Positions 52,459 to 62,792 of a stretch of DNA of 64,000 nucleotides are shown in pieces. The stretch's first letter is position 1. Each line of letters starts with the position of its first letter. This DNA comes from an uncultured Acidimicrobiaceae bacterium (GTDB lineage: Bacteria > Actinomycetota > Acidimicrobiia > Acidimicrobiales > SZUA-35). The position numbers and the translations under genes are program-made. The stretch is from NCBI GenBank assembly GCA_947259095.1, contig CAMYLA010000004.1, positions 124,001 to 188,000 of the forward strand, given 5' to 3'. The notes beneath the pieces were generated by a model, which saw only the letters and a program-made list of their open reading frames with translations, searched no databases and was not told where the DNA came from.

Positions 52459-55053
52459 ATGGCCATACAGAGTGATCATGAATTCGCTCCGACCCAGATC
52501 GCCCGAGCGGTGTTCCCCACCGCATTTCGAGGCTACGACCAGGATGCCGTCCGTCGATTCCTCAGCCGGTTGGCCGCCGCGCTCGAACATCAGCAGGAGT
52601 ACGCCGGACTCGGCGCGTTGGAGGCCAGGACCCCGGCCCACGAAAGGGTCGAAGACCTCGAGGTCGAGATAGAGGACCTCCGCGGCGAGATCAGGGACCT
52701 CGAGCTGGAGCTCGTCCAGCGCTCGGTCGACGGCGGCGGCGATCCGGCGGCCGCCAACGGCGATGCAGTGGCCTTCGACGAGCACCGGGCCATCGAGCTG
52801 CTCGGTCAGGAGACAGCCCGGGTGTTGGAGTCGGCCCGCTCGGCCGCAGCCGACATCCTCAAGCGGGCCGAGCAGCAAGCCGTGCTGCTCAAGGCCCAGG
52901 CCAAGTCGGAGCTGACCGAGGCCAGGAAGCAGGCCCAGAAGCTGGTGGCGGAGCAGCGGGATGAGATCGGCCAACTGGTCGAGCAGATGACGGTCCTGGC
53001 CGAGGCCGACGCCGAACGGATCACCGCCGAAGCCGACGAGCACAGGGCCGCGGTGCTGGAGGAGTCCTCGAAGGTCTTGAGCGAGGCGGAGGCCCTGGCC
53101 GAATCCCAACAGGGCGACGCCGAGCAGCGGGCAAGGCAGATCGTGGCCGACGCCGAGACCCTGCGCCAGCAGGTGATCTCCGAGCTCATGGCCGAACGTC
53201 GGGAGGCCAAGGAGCAGATGGACCGGATGGCGGCCGCCAGGGACCGGCTCGCAATGTCCTTGGCCGTGGCTCGTTCGGAGCTCGACGACGTGGCCGACGT
53301 GCTGGCCGACGTGTCGATTGTGCGATCAGACGCCGATCGAACCGGCGCCGGCCTCTCCTCCGGGTTCCACATCGACGACCGGCGGGGCCAGGACGCCGGC
53401 CCGGCATCGATCGCCGTCGAGACCGAGACCGAGGCCGAGAGCGACCGCGATGTCGTGGCTCGTGGGGCGGCCGACGATGCCACCTCGATCGACGATGCCA
53501 CCGCGATCGACGAATCCGATCCGACGGCCACCGATGGCGATGCGGAGAGCATCGATGTCGATATCGATTCTGACGGCGACGATCCGGCGGTCGCCGGTGA
53601 CGAGGGTTCCGGGATCGCCGCTCCGTCGTTCCCCGCCGACATCGCCGACCGCACCGGGTTTGACGAAACGGTGGCCGGCGAGGGCTCAGCGGTCGATGAC
53701 GACCTGGTGACCGGTGACGAGGCTGCGCCGGTCGAGGAGGACCCGTCGGCCGAGGAGGACCGGGTGGTCGATCGGGGTGCGACCGCGAATCTGGATCTGG
53801 CGACCGATGATGGAGCTGCGCCGGTTGACGACGGCTCGACGCTCGACGAGGCCGTGGCGCTGGACGAGGCTGTGCCGGTCGATAAGGCTCTGCCGGTCGA
53901 TGAGGACGCGGTGGACGATGAGGACGCGGTGGACGATGAAGACGCGGTGCTCGATCAGGACGCAGTGCTCGATCAGGACGCGGTGCTCGATCAGGACGCA
54001 GTGCTCGATCAGGACGCAGTGCTCGAGGATGTCATCGAGCTCGATCAGGTGCTCGATCTCGATGCCCGGCCGGTCGAACCAGATGAGGCGCTCAACCAGC
54101 TGCCGGCGGACGGATCGACGTTGTCCCTGGTCGAGGGTTTCACGACCATCGAATTGCATGAGGAGTTGGTCGGCCAGGTCGGCCGGGACAAGCGTGGCGC
54201 CCCGCCCGAGAACGAGAGCGCAAAGGCCACCGCCGAGGTGATGGATCGGTCCGTGTCGACCGCAAACCCGGCCACCCGAATCTCGATCGGTGACCCGCCG
54301 CCGCCCGATGAGGTGATCACGACCGTCGCATCGAGGACCGCCTCTTCTCAGCGGGACCGAACCAGGGGTGACCTCGTGGTTGGTGACCGCTTCAAGGGGC
54401 GGCTCCCCAGGGAGTTCGCAGCCAGAGACCTGGCGTTGAGCAGATCGGGCCCCAACTTCCGGCGCCAGCTCCGGCGGGCCCTCAACGACGACCAGAGCGA
54501 CGTGCTCGACCGGCTTCGGGCAGGGCGTGGCTCGATCGAGATCGATGAGCTCCCGGCCTTCGGTGACCAGACCGAACGGTACCTGGCGCCACTGCGACGA
54601 GGTCTGTCCGAGATCGCCCAGGCCGGGGCCAGGGCCGGTGGCCGTCGGGAATTGTCACCGGCGGCGCTCGACAACCTGGTTCGCCAGCTGGCCCGGTACA
54701 TCGTGGATCGGGTCAGGGTCCCCACGATCCGGGTGCTCGAGGAGGCACCCGATCAGGACCGGGAGCGGATCCTGGAACCGATCCGGTCGCTGTACCGGGA
54801 GTTCCGCAACATCGGTCTGGCCGACCTCACCGAGGACGCTCTGTACGAGGCGTTCGCCATCGGCTTGTTCGACTCGATCGAGGCCTCGGTTCCGGTCCAG
54901 TGGGTGGTGGACCCCCGAAGCGATCCGGACCCGGTCTGCGAGATCAATCGTGGCCGATCCGACCTCGTGAAGGGGGAGGTGTTCCCCAGCGGACACGCCA
55001 GGCCACTGTCCCTTCCCGGTTGTCGATGCCTGGTGATGGCCGCCGACGATTAG
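52459..55053 (+). CDS. DivIVA-domain coiled-coil protein with acidic repeats and a Cys-rich C-terminal domain
   Basis: An 864-residue protein starting at the ATG at 52459. Residues 1-45 resemble DivIVA (ARAVFPTAFRGYDQDAVRRF, with F-R-G-Y-D-Q-D-x-V-R-x-F-L). About 55-290 is a long coiled coil (RVEDLEVEIEDLRGEIRDLE, AKSELTEARKQAQKLVAEQR). About 300-560 is an Asp/Glu-rich low-complexity region with D-Q-D-A-V-L repeats. Residues about 640-864 are globular and end with PVCEINRGRSDLVKGEVF and a last C-R-C. DivIVA proteins mark curved membranes at poles and septa; the middle and C-terminal parts are not typical of DivIVA. It may link polar growth to another process. Confidence 0.75.
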   Translation: MAIQSDHEFAPTQIARAVFPTAFRGYDQDAVRRFLSRLAAALEHQQEYAGLGALEARTPAHERVEDLEVEIEDLRGEIRDLELELVQRSVDGGGDPAAANGDAVAFDEHRAIELLGQETARVLESARSAAADILKRAEQQAVLLKAQAKSELTEARKQAQKLVAEQRDEIGQLVEQMTVLAEADAERITAEADEHRAAVLEESSKVLSEAEALAESQQGDAEQRARQIVADAETLRQQVISELMAERREAKEQMDRMAAARDRLAMSLAVARSELDDVADVLADVSIVRSDADRTGAGLSSGFHIDDRRGQDAGPASIAVETETEAESDRDVVARGAADDATSIDDATAIDESDPTATDGDAESIDVDIDSDGDDPAVAGDEGSGIAAPSFPADIADRTGFDETVAGEGSAVDDDLVTGDEAAPVEEDPSAEEDRVVDRGATANLDLATDDGAAPVDDGSTLDEAVALDEAVPVDKALPVDEDAVDDEDAVDDEDAVLDQDAVLDQDAVLDQDAVLDQDAVLEDVIELDQVLDLDARPVEPDEALNQLPADGSTLSLVEGFTTIELHEELVGQVGRDKRGAPPENESAKATAEVMDRSVSTANPATRISIGDPPPPDEVITTVASRTASSQRDRTRGDLVVGDRFKGRLPREFAARDLALSRSGPNFRRQLRRALNDDQSDVLDRLRAGRGSIEIDELPAFGDQTERYLAPLRRGLSEIAQAGARAGGRRELSPAALDNLVRQLARYIVDRVRVPTIRVLEEAPDQDRERILEPIRSLYREFRNIGLADLTEDALYEAFAIGLFDSIEASVPVQWVVDPRSDPDPVCEINRGRSDLVKGEVFPSGHARPLSLPGCRCLVMAADD
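53899..54026. repeat. 18-bp tandem repeat coding D-Q-D-A-V-L and D-E-D-A-V-D units
   Basis: Repeats of GATCAGGACGCGGTGCTC and the GATGAGGACGCGGTGGAC variant run for about 128 bp in the DivIVA-like gene. All keep frame and give a highly acidic tract. Minor base changes at GCA/GCG separate copies. Confidence 0.85.
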
Positions 55054-55146
55054 TGGCTCGCCGATGGTGCGGGAACCGTTTCGGTTGAGCGTGGATTTGG
55101 CCGCCCGATCACGCCGTGGCGGTTTCCACAGCTACGATCGGCGAAG

Positions 55147-58116
55147 ATGCGTACCCTTCGTAGCCCTCAAACCTCGAGGTTCCGTGTAGTCGCCTTGATC
55201 GCTGTGGCGGCCCTGTTCGTTTTGTTCCTGTCGGCAAACGGCGTGGCCAGCTTCTACACCGACTGGCTCTGGTTCGACAACCTGAGCCTCGGCGGTATCT
55301 GGACCACGATCCTCGGCACCAAGCTGTTCCTGGCTGCGGTGTTCACCCTGATCTTCTTCGCCATCCTGTGGGGCAACCTCTACATCGCCGATCGGCTCAA
55401 GCCGCCGTCCCGACCGGAATCGCCGGAGGAGGATCTGGTCGAGCGGTACCATGCGGTCGTCGGTGCGCAGGCCGGCAAGGTCCGCTTCGGTGTCGCCGCC
55501 CTGTTCGGTCTGATCGCCGGTGCCAACACCTCGTCGCAGTGGCAAACCTGGCTGCTGTTCCGCAACGGAGACGATTTCGGCCGGACCGACGCCCTGTTCG
55601 GTCGGGACGTCGGGTTCTACGTTTTTCGGCTGCCTTTCTGGACCTTCATCATCGACTGGTTCTTCGCCGCCTTGGTCCTCACGTTGATCGTGGTCCTTGT
55701 CGCCCATTACCTCAATGGCGGGATTCGGGCCTCGGTACCTCAGGATCGGGTGTCGTCAGGCGTCAAAGTCCACATCTCGGTCCTGCTGGCGGTGCTGGCG
55801 CTGCTCCGGGCCGGGGCCTACTGGCTCGACAGGTTCCATCTGGTCACCTCCACCAGGGGAACCTACGACGGTGCCCTTGCAACCGATGTCAACATCCAGC
55901 TGCCGGCCCTCCAGCTGCTGGCCCTGATCTCGCTGTTCTGCGCCGCACTCTTCGTGGCCAACATCCGTCGCCCCGGGTGGGGGCTGCCGGCGGTGGCGAT
56001 CGGGATCTGGTTGATCAGCCACTTCGTCATCGGTGGGATCTTCCCACTGGTCTACCAGCGGATTCGGGTCGAGCCCGTCGAGTCCCAGCGGGAGGCACAG
56101 TTCGTCGAGCGCAACATCGCCGCCACCCGTTTCGCATACGGGCTCGATGAGAGCCGGGTCACCACGGTCCAGTTCGACTACGAGCCGGGCCTCACCGGCG
56201 AGGACGTCGACGAGTTCCAGGACGTGCTGACCAACGTGCCGGTCGTCGATCCAAGCCTGGCCACCGAAGAGGTCACCAGGAGCGAGGCCGAGAGAAAGAT
56301 CTACCGTTTCTCGGACACGCTCGATGTCGACCGTTACCAGGTCGGCGATGAGAATCGGCCCGTCGTCCTTTCGGTGCGGGGCCTCAACGTCGGCGAGGTC
56401 GGAGATTCCTGGGAGCGCCAGCACGTCATCTTCACCCATGGCCACGGCCTGGCCATGGCCGCCGCCTACGACGAAACGGCCCGGGTGATCGGCGAGTCCA
56501 GGAATCTCGACTTCCTGATCAGCGGTCTCGGCGAATCCGAGATCGACCCCGAACTCAACGCCGAGGTCGAACAGCCCCGCATCTACTTCGGCGAGGACCT
56601 CGGCGGCTACGCCATCGTCGGCGCGGCCCGCGAAGAGGTCGACTACCAGACGAGGGACAACGAGTCGGTCTCCTACAGCTACACCGGCGACGGTGGTGTG
56701 CCCATGGGCTCGCTGCTTCGCCGCACTGCTTTTGCGCTCCGGTTCCGGGAGGTCGACCCGCTGATCTCCCGAAATGTCACCGATGAGTCCCGGGTGATCT
56801 ACAACCGCGACATCAACGCCCGGGTGCGGGAGGTGGCACCGTTCCTCCGCTTCGACCGGAACCCCTATCCGGTGGTCGCCGACGGCGGCCTTTTCTGGGT
56901 CATCGACGGCTACACGACGACCGACGACTACCCCTACTCCCAGTCGGTCAGCACCGGTGTCGGCGGTTCGCTCTCCGGCGGTTACAACTACGTGCGGAAC
57001 TCGGTCAAGGCGGTGGTCGACGCCTACAACGGAGACATCACGATGTACGTCGTGGACGACACCGATCCCATCGTCGAGGCATGGCGGGCGGTGTTCCCCG
57101 AGTTGTTCGCCGATGGGTCGGAGATCCCGGCAGACATCCAGCAGCACATCCGCTATCCGGAGGACATCTTCACCGTCCAGACCGACATGTGGACCAACTA
57201 CGTCGTCGACGATGCCACCCAGTTCATCGAGGGTGCCCTGGCGTGGTCCATCGCCGCCCAGCCTCGAATCGAGGCCCAGCAGGATGAGGGCGAGGCCGGC
57301 CAGACCGGCGCCATGCTGCCCCAGTACCTGATGGCCCGGCTGCCCGAGGGCGTTGCGAACAACGATGGCAGCGAGTTCGTGCTACAGCGGGCGTTCGTGC
57401 CCCGATCGGGCGCAGCCGGCACCAGCACCGCCAGACCGAAGCTGACCGGCATCATGATGGCCCGGTCCGATCCGGAGAACTACGGCGAGCTGGTCATGGT
57501 CCGGCTGCCCGGTGGGCAGGTCGACGCCCCGGACCTCGTGCACTCCGAGATTCGCAAGAACGACGACCTGACCGAGTTCATCAAGGAGAAGGCAGGAGCC
57601 AGGGTCCAGTTCGGGGGCATGAGCACCGTTCTGGTCGACGACACGATCCTCTTCGTCAGGCCGGTCTACGTCGAGGCCAACAGCGCCACCGCCGTTCCCG
57701 AGCTGCAACGGGTGGTTGCGGTCAACGGCAGCAGGATCTTCATGGGTCGGAGTATTGAAGAGGCTATCAATGGCGTCGTGATCGGCGCCGACGTCGAGCC
57801 GGAAACGACCGACGAGGAACCGGAAGGGGAGAGCGACTCTCCGAACGGGTCACCACCCGCCGGCTCCTACAGCCCGACCGGCAAGTCGATCGTTGAATTG
57901 ATCGCCGACGCCGAGGGTTTCCTGATCGCCGCGGACAGCGCCGAGAGCAGTGGCCTGACCGATCAGGCCGAATCGCTACGAGCAGACGCCGAGACCGCAC
58001 TGGTTGCGGCCAGGGTCCTGCTCGGCGGTCCGCAGACCACATCGCCACCGCCGACGCCGCCCACCACCGAGGCGCCGGCTGAAGGGCCGGCCGAGGAGAC
58101 CGCAGCCACCGGGTAG
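55147..58116 (+). CDS. UPF0182 family integral membrane protein
   Basis: A 989-residue protein of the UPF0182 family. The first 310 residues carry about seven hydrophobic helices; typical starting motif FRVVALIAVAALFVLFLSAN, then ASFYTDWLWFDNLSLGGIWT, with the family-typical GRDVGFYVFRLPFWTFIIDW. The large soluble part that follows has LNVGEVGDSWERQHVIFTHG and QPRIYFGEDLGGYAIVGAAR. The last 120 residues are acidic and Thr/Pro-rich. The function of UPF0182 proteins is unknown, though they are widespread in actinobacteria and cyanobacteria. It is 93 nt downstream of the DivIVA-like gene on the same strand. Confidence 0.92.
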   Translation: MRTLRSPQTSRFRVVALIAVAALFVLFLSANGVASFYTDWLWFDNLSLGGIWTTILGTKLFLAAVFTLIFFAILWGNLYIADRLKPPSRPESPEEDLVERYHAVVGAQAGKVRFGVAALFGLIAGANTSSQWQTWLLFRNGDDFGRTDALFGRDVGFYVFRLPFWTFIIDWFFAALVLTLIVVLVAHYLNGGIRASVPQDRVSSGVKVHISVLLAVLALLRAGAYWLDRFHLVTSTRGTYDGALATDVNIQLPALQLLALISLFCAALFVANIRRPGWGLPAVAIGIWLISHFVIGGIFPLVYQRIRVEPVESQREAQFVERNIAATRFAYGLDESRVTTVQFDYEPGLTGEDVDEFQDVLTNVPVVDPSLATEEVTRSEAERKIYRFSDTLDVDRYQVGDENRPVVLSVRGLNVGEVGDSWERQHVIFTHGHGLAMAAAYDETARVIGESRNLDFLISGLGESEIDPELNAEVEQPRIYFGEDLGGYAIVGAAREEVDYQTRDNESVSYSYTGDGGVPMGSLLRRTAFALRFREVDPLISRNVTDESRVIYNRDINARVREVAPFLRFDRNPYPVVADGGLFWVIDGYTTTDDYPYSQSVSTGVGGSLSGGYNYVRNSVKAVVDAYNGDITMYVVDDTDPIVEAWRAVFPELFADGSEIPADIQQHIRYPEDIFTVQTDMWTNYVVDDATQFIEGALAWSIAAQPRIEAQQDEGEAGQTGAMLPQYLMARLPEGVANNDGSEFVLQRAFVPRSGAAGTSTARPKLTGIMMARSDPENYGELVMVRLPGGQVDAPDLVHSEIRKNDDLTEFIKEKAGARVQFGGMSTVLVDDTILFVRPVYVEANSATAVPELQRVVAVNGSRIFMGRSIEEAINGVVIGADVEPETTDEEPEGESDSPNGSPPAGSYSPTGKSIVELIADAEGFLIAADSAESSGLTDQAESLRADAETALVAARVLLGGPQTTSPPPTPPTTEAPAEGPAEETAATG

Positions 58117-58218
58117 CCCGAAAGCGGGCAGCGCCGCGCCCACCGGTCGGGTGGGACCGGCGGTCGATGTTGACGCCCGGTTTCGTCGGCCTTTATGCGA
58201 CGGCAGTATCCTGAAGCC

Positions 58219-58866
58219 ATGTTTCGACGCGTGAATCCCGCCGATCTGAAGGTGCCGGCGCCCGAGGACACCCTCCCCGGCCGGCAAACCGAGGTGCAGG
58301 TCCCGGCCGCCCACTACGTGAACGGCAATCCGCTCGTCGGCCCGTTCCCGGAGGGGACCGAATCGATCGTGTTCGGTATGGGCTGCTTCTGGGGCGCCGA
58401 GCGCCTCTTCTGGGAGCAGGACGGCGTCTACACCACGGCCGCGATCTATGCCGGTGGCACCACCCCCAACCCGACGTACGAGGAGACCTGCACCGGCAGG
58501 ACCGGTCATACCGAAGCGGTGCTGGTGGTTTACCACCCGGACCAGGTCGACCTCCCTCAGCTGTTCAAGATCTTCTGGGAGAACCATGACCCCACCCAGT
58601 ACATGGGGCAGGGCAACGACATCGGCACGCAGTATCGCTCGGCCATCTACACCACCAACGATGAGCAATTGGCGGCGGCCGAGGCCAGCAAAGCGGCGTA
58701 CCAGGAGCGCTTGACAGCTACAGGTTTCGGTGAGATCACCACTGAGATCGGCCCGTCCGACGGTTTCTACTACGGTGAGGACTACCACCAGCAGTACCTG
58801 GCCAAGCACCCCGGCGGCTACTGCAACCACGGCTTCTGCCAGGTCTCGTTCGAGCCGGCCTCCTGA
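58219..58866 (+). CDS. msrA: Peptide methionine (S)-S-oxide reductase MsrA
   Basis: A 215-residue protein starting at the ATG at 58219. The catalytic G-C-F-W-G (Cys about 56) is in [20 protein letters not shown]; the downstream [20 protein letters not shown] and [20 protein letters not shown] blocks are MsrA hallmarks, and the terminal Cys pair ([10 protein letters not shown]) can serve as resolving cysteines. The active-site codon is TGC, not TGA, so this one is an ordinary Cys form. It repairs oxidised methionine with thioredoxin. Contrasts with the two candidate selenoproteins here. Confidence 0.95.
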   Translation: MFRRVNPADLKVPAPEDTLPGRQTEVQVPAAHYVNGNPLVGPFPEGTESIVFGMGCFWGAERLFWEQDGVYTTAAIYAGGTTPNPTYEETCTGRTGHTEAVLVVYHPDQVDLPQLFKIFWENHDPTQYMGQGNDIGTQYRSAIYTTNDEQLAAAEASKAAYQERLTATGFGEITTEIGPSDGFYYGEDYHQQYLAKHPGGYCNHGFCQVSFEPAS

Positions 58867-58997
58867 CCTCGGTCGACGCTGGGCCCGGCCCGGCCGCGGT
58901 CGAATCGGGGCCACTCCACGGCGGCCGCATGACGTTGCCAAGGTGATTGTTCCCCTCTTGCTTCGAGGTGGCGCCGATTGTTGATTACTGTGGTTGG

Positions 58998-61900
58998 GTG
59001 GAGCCTGACACGATCACGGTCCGCCTGCTGGGCGGATTCAGCGTTCGATTCGGCCGGCACACCTTGGATTCGTTGCCACCTCAGGCCGTCTCGCTGCTGA
59101 GCTACCTCATCGTCAACCGGGAGCGACCACAAACTCGCGACCTGTTGGCCGGCAAGTTCTGGGCCGAGCTTCCCGAGGATCGAGCCAGGAAGCGGCTGAG
59201 CAATTCGCTGTGGCAGATCAAGAACGCCACCACCGAGGCCGGTCTGCCGGAGTTGCTGGTGACGTTGCCGAATACGGTCCAGTTCACTCAGGCCCACGAT
59301 GTGTCGGTGGACGCCGAGGAGTTCGACGCACGGCTGGCCGACTTCGAACGTGAGCTGCAAACCCGTCAACTTCGCGGGGTGCTGGCCGATCGGCTGGCCG
59401 CATTGGTGGCCGACTACCCCGGCGACTTCCTGTCCGGCCACTACCACGACTGGATCGAGCCAGAACGGGACCGAATCCGAGACCGCTACCACAGCGCCCT
59501 CTCCCAGCTGATCCAGCTCTACAAGTCCCGCTCCCAGTACGACGTGGCCCTTCGCTTCGCCGCCACCTTGGTGAAACAGGAGCCGCTGCGGGAGGACTTG
59601 CACCGGGAGGTCATGCGACTGCATGCGCTGTTAGGCCAGGCGCCGGCAGCCGAGCGCCAGTTCGGCGTGTGCCGGCGGGTGATGGAGGCAGAACTCGGGG
59701 TTGGACCGTCAGCGGAGACCCTCGAGCTGGTGGAGCGTCTACGAACCGACGCGCCGTCCCCGGTTCCCCGGGAGCCCCCGGCCGAGACCGAGTCGCCGGC
59801 CTTGATCGGTCGCTCCCAGGAGTTGAACGTGTTGCTCGGTCGGGTCGATGAGCTGCTGGGCGGCAACGGCGGTGTCGTGCTGGTCGAGGGCGACCCCGGC
59901 ATCGGCAAGACCCGGCTGATCGAGGAGTTCACCGAGGCCGCCGATTGGCGGGGGGTCAGGATCCTGGCGGCCGGCCATACCGAGCTCAGCAAGATGCGGC
60001 CCTACGAGACACTCCGGGAGGCCTTGGCCACCGCCGTCACCGGGCTCCGGGGCGAGCATCTGGTCGAGGTGGTCGAACAGGTGTGGCTGCAGAAGGTGGC
60101 CGAGGTCCTGCCGGAGATGGCCCGCCTCATGAACGGAGCCGATCCCAGCATGCCACTCCACCCCGACGAGGAGCCGTCGAGGATGAGCGAGGCGCTGGCC
60201 CGGGTGATCCTCGCCCAGGGCGGTCTCGGCTCGACCCTGATCGTGTTGGAGGACATCCACTGGTGTGACGATGATTCGATGCAGGTGCTCGGCCAACTCG
60301 GGAGCCGGTTGGCCCGCAGCGGCGTCCTGCTCTGCCTGACCTACCGTCGGTTCGAAGCCGAGCAATCCGATTCGGTGTGGGCCGGGATCTCCAAGCTCGA
60401 AACCCTGCCGTCGGCAACCCGGTTGGTGGTGGGGCCCCTCAGCGGCAACGAGGTGCGGGAGTTGATCGCCGCCAAGCTTGGCCCCGGTGGTTTGCCGGCC
60501 CGGGCCATGAAGCAGCTCGTCGGTCAGACAAATGGGAATCCGCTGTACGTGCTCGAGTCGGTCCGCAATCCGGGCTGGCTCGTCCAGGACGCTGATGTCG
60601 AGGGGGGCAGGATCGGTTCGCTCGATCTGCCGGCGACGGTGGTCAAATCATTGGAGACCAGGGTGGAGGCGTTGGCGCCCGATCGGCTGCAGGTTCTGCG
60701 GGCGTTGGCGGCGCTGGCCGAACCGACGACGGCCAAGGTGGTGGCCGAGATCGCCGGGTTGGAGCGGCGGGCGACGCTGGAGGCGCTGGCTGCGGTGTCC
60801 GACCAGGGGTTCGTGGTCGACAACGAGTCGGGGATCTGCCGTTTCGCCCACGACCAGACCAGACGAGTGGTGTACGAGCTGATGACCGTGGCCGAACGGG
60901 CCGCCACCCACGAGCGCATCTATGCCGCCCTCGAAAGGGGCGACCGCCACCCGGAACAGTTGGCTCACCATGCCCGCCTGGCCCGACGGATGGCCGATGC
61001 CCACCGCTGGCACCTGGAGGCGGCCCGGGAGGCGCTCACGGTGAACGGCTACCGCACGGCTGCCGACCACTACGGCCAGGCCGACGAGGCGGCCCAGGAT
61101 CTCGGCATGGACCTGGCCGAGCGAGCCAAGGACCTGTTGGCCTACGAGTCGGCCCTCGACGTCCTCGGTCGGCGCAGCGAGCAGACCATGCTGTTGAAGC
61201 GGCTGCGGGAGGTGGAGCTGCCCCTCCCCGTCGAACTGGAGCTCGCCGAGCGAGAGGTCTGGTTGCTGCTCAACACCGACCAGCCCGACGAAGGTGCCAG
61301 GCTGGCGATCGCGTCGGTCGAGCGGGCCAAGCAGGCCGGCGAGGACTACGTCGGCCTGTTGACCACACTCGGCGTTGCCCGCTACCGGGCCGGCGACTAC
61401 CGGGGGGCGATCGGCCCGTCTCGGGAGGCGCTCGAGGCCGCATCCGATCCGGCGGCCATGATTGCGGCCGAGACCACGCTGGGGAAGGCCCTGGTCGATC
61501 TGCTCGACTACGAAGCGGGCGAGGACTACCTGGCCAGAGCGGCCTTGATGGCCGGCGAGGTTGGAGACCATCGGGGCAAGATCGAGGCACTGAACTATCA
61601 GGCGGTGGCCAAGGCCCGAGTGGGCCGCTACGGCGACGCCGAGGACATCTTTGCCGTGGCCCTGGAGTTGAGTCGCTCGATCGGGTATCGCCTCGGGGAG
61701 GGCACGAACCTGGTGAACCTGGCATCGGTCAACACGGTGCGGGGCCAGGGCGGCCGGGCGCTCGACTACCTGGTGGCTGCAACCGAGGTCTTCGATTCTC
61801 TCGACCTCGGTCGAGGAGAGGCCTACGTCAAGATGAACGCGGCCGATCTCAACCACAAGCTGCTCGGTGACGACGAGACCGCCGCCAGTCTGGCATCGTC

Positions 61901-62792
61901 GGCCGCCGTCTACTTCCGCTCGGTCGGTGACCATCCCCACGAGTGCATCGCCATGTGTGTGTTGTCCGGCGTCGATCGTCGACGGGGCAAGCGTCGCCTG
62001 GCTCGGAAACGACTCAATGAACTTCTGGGGCGGGCGGTTGCCGACGGCGACACCAACGGCGAGGTCGAAACGAGGCGGGTCCTGGCCAGGATCGAGTTGG
62101 ACGTCGGCGATTGGCGGGCCGCCGTCGTCCACCTGGATCGGGTCCTGCAGCTTGGGGAGGAGTTCCAGCTCGAGACCGTGATGCCCAGCGTGCTGGGCCA
62201 CCGGGCCCATGTTGCCATGGAGTTGGAGAATCCCAGCCGGGCCCGAGCGTTCTGCGAGCGGGCGTTGGCCATGAACATGGCCGGTTCCGAGGACGCCCAC
62301 CTGACGGCTTGGAGCTGCGGCAGGGTTCTCTGCTTCCTGGGAGACGACGCCGGCGCCGCAGTACAGTTCAAGCTGGCCCACGACCTGCTCACCGCCTGCC
62401 TGCAGGGGCTACCCCAGGACCTGGTCGAGCGATCGTGGTCCAGCGTGCCAGAACACGTCGAGATTGCCGCCGACTACCAACGACGCTTTGTCTCGACGAT
62501 CACGGTCCAGCTCCCAGCCATCGGAGCGCCGATGGGTCGAACCCTCAACGCCGACGAGTACGTCGACGTGGTGTGGACCATCGCCGACCCCGAGGATTGG
62601 CAGATCGAGCTGCCGACACAGCGCCGTCAGCACCGACTCCGCCGGCTGACCATCGAAGCGGAACAGCAGGGTGGGTCGGTGAGGGTCGCGGATCTGGCCA
62701 AGGCGCTCGCCGTCAGCGAGCGGACCATCAAGCGGGACATCGCCGACATCCGCAACGGCGGTACCACGCTGAAGACCCGCAAGTCGGTCTGA
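58998..62792 (+). CDS. SARP/BTAD-type transcription regulator with AAA ATPase, TPR-like repeats and a C-terminal HTH
   Basis: A 1264-residue protein; the GTG at 58998 (VEPDTITVRLLGGFSVRFG) is preferred. Residues 1-90 form an OmpR-like winged helix (PPQAVSLLSYLIVNRERPQT), 95-250 the BTAD domain (AATLVKQEPLREDLHREVMR). An AAA/NACHT-like ATPase follows: Walker A VEGDPGIGKTRLIEEF (about 298), Walker B LIVLEDIHWCDDDSM (about 413). The middle is TPR-like helical repeats. The last 45 residues hold a second helix-turn-helix, VRVADLAKALAVSERTIKRD, of DeoR/FUR-like flavour, unusual at this end. Related proteins regulate secondary metabolism or stress; targets unknown. Confidence 0.82.
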   Translation: MEPDTITVRLLGGFSVRFGRHTLDSLPPQAVSLLSYLIVNRERPQTRDLLAGKFWAELPEDRARKRLSNSLWQIKNATTEAGLPELLVTLPNTVQFTQAHDVSVDAEEFDARLADFERELQTRQLRGVLADRLAALVADYPGDFLSGHYHDWIEPERDRIRDRYHSALSQLIQLYKSRSQYDVALRFAATLVKQEPLREDLHREVMRLHALLGQAPAAERQFGVCRRVMEAELGVGPSAETLELVERLRTDAPSPVPREPPAETESPALIGRSQELNVLLGRVDELLGGNGGVVLVEGDPGIGKTRLIEEFTEAADWRGVRILAAGHTELSKMRPYETLREALATAVTGLRGEHLVEVVEQVWLQKVAEVLPEMARLMNGADPSMPLHPDEEPSRMSEALARVILAQGGLGSTLIVLEDIHWCDDDSMQVLGQLGSRLARSGVLLCLTYRRFEAEQSDSVWAGISKLETLPSATRLVVGPLSGNEVRELIAAKLGPGGLPARAMKQLVGQTNGNPLYVLESVRNPGWLVQDADVEGGRIGSLDLPATVVKSLETRVEALAPDRLQVLRALAALAEPTTAKVVAEIAGLERRATLEALAAVSDQGFVVDNESGICRFAHDQTRRVVYELMTVAERAATHERIYAALERGDRHPEQLAHHARLARRMADAHRWHLEAAREALTVNGYRTAADHYGQADEAAQDLGMDLAERAKDLLAYESALDVLGRRSEQTMLLKRLREVELPLPVELELAEREVWLLLNTDQPDEGARLAIASVERAKQAGEDYVGLLTTLGVARYRAGDYRGAIGPSREALEAASDPAAMIAAETTLGKALVDLLDYEAGEDYLARAALMAGEVGDHRGKIEALNYQAVAKARVGRYGDAEDIFAVALELSRSIGYRLGEGTNLVNLASVNTVRGQGGRALDYLVAATEVFDSLDLGRGEAYVKMNAADLNHKLLGDDETAASLASSAAVYFRSVGDHPHECIAMCVLSGVDRRRGKRRLARKRLNELLGRAVADGDTNGEVETRRVLARIELDVGDWRAAVVHLDRVLQLGEEFQLETVMPSVLGHRAHVAMELENPSRARAFCERALAMNMAGSEDAHLTAWSCGRVLCFLGDDAGAAVQFKLAHDLLTACLQGLPQDLVERSWSSVPEHVEIAADYQRRFVSTITVQLPAIGAPMGRTLNADEYVDVVWTIADPEDWQIELPTQRRQHRLRRLTIEAEQQGGSVRVADLAKALAVSERTIKRDIADIRNGGTTLKTRKSV

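Noticed and set aside
58219-58866. MsrA as a further selenoprotein.
   Set aside because: The catalytic codon is TGC and the gene is uninterrupted.
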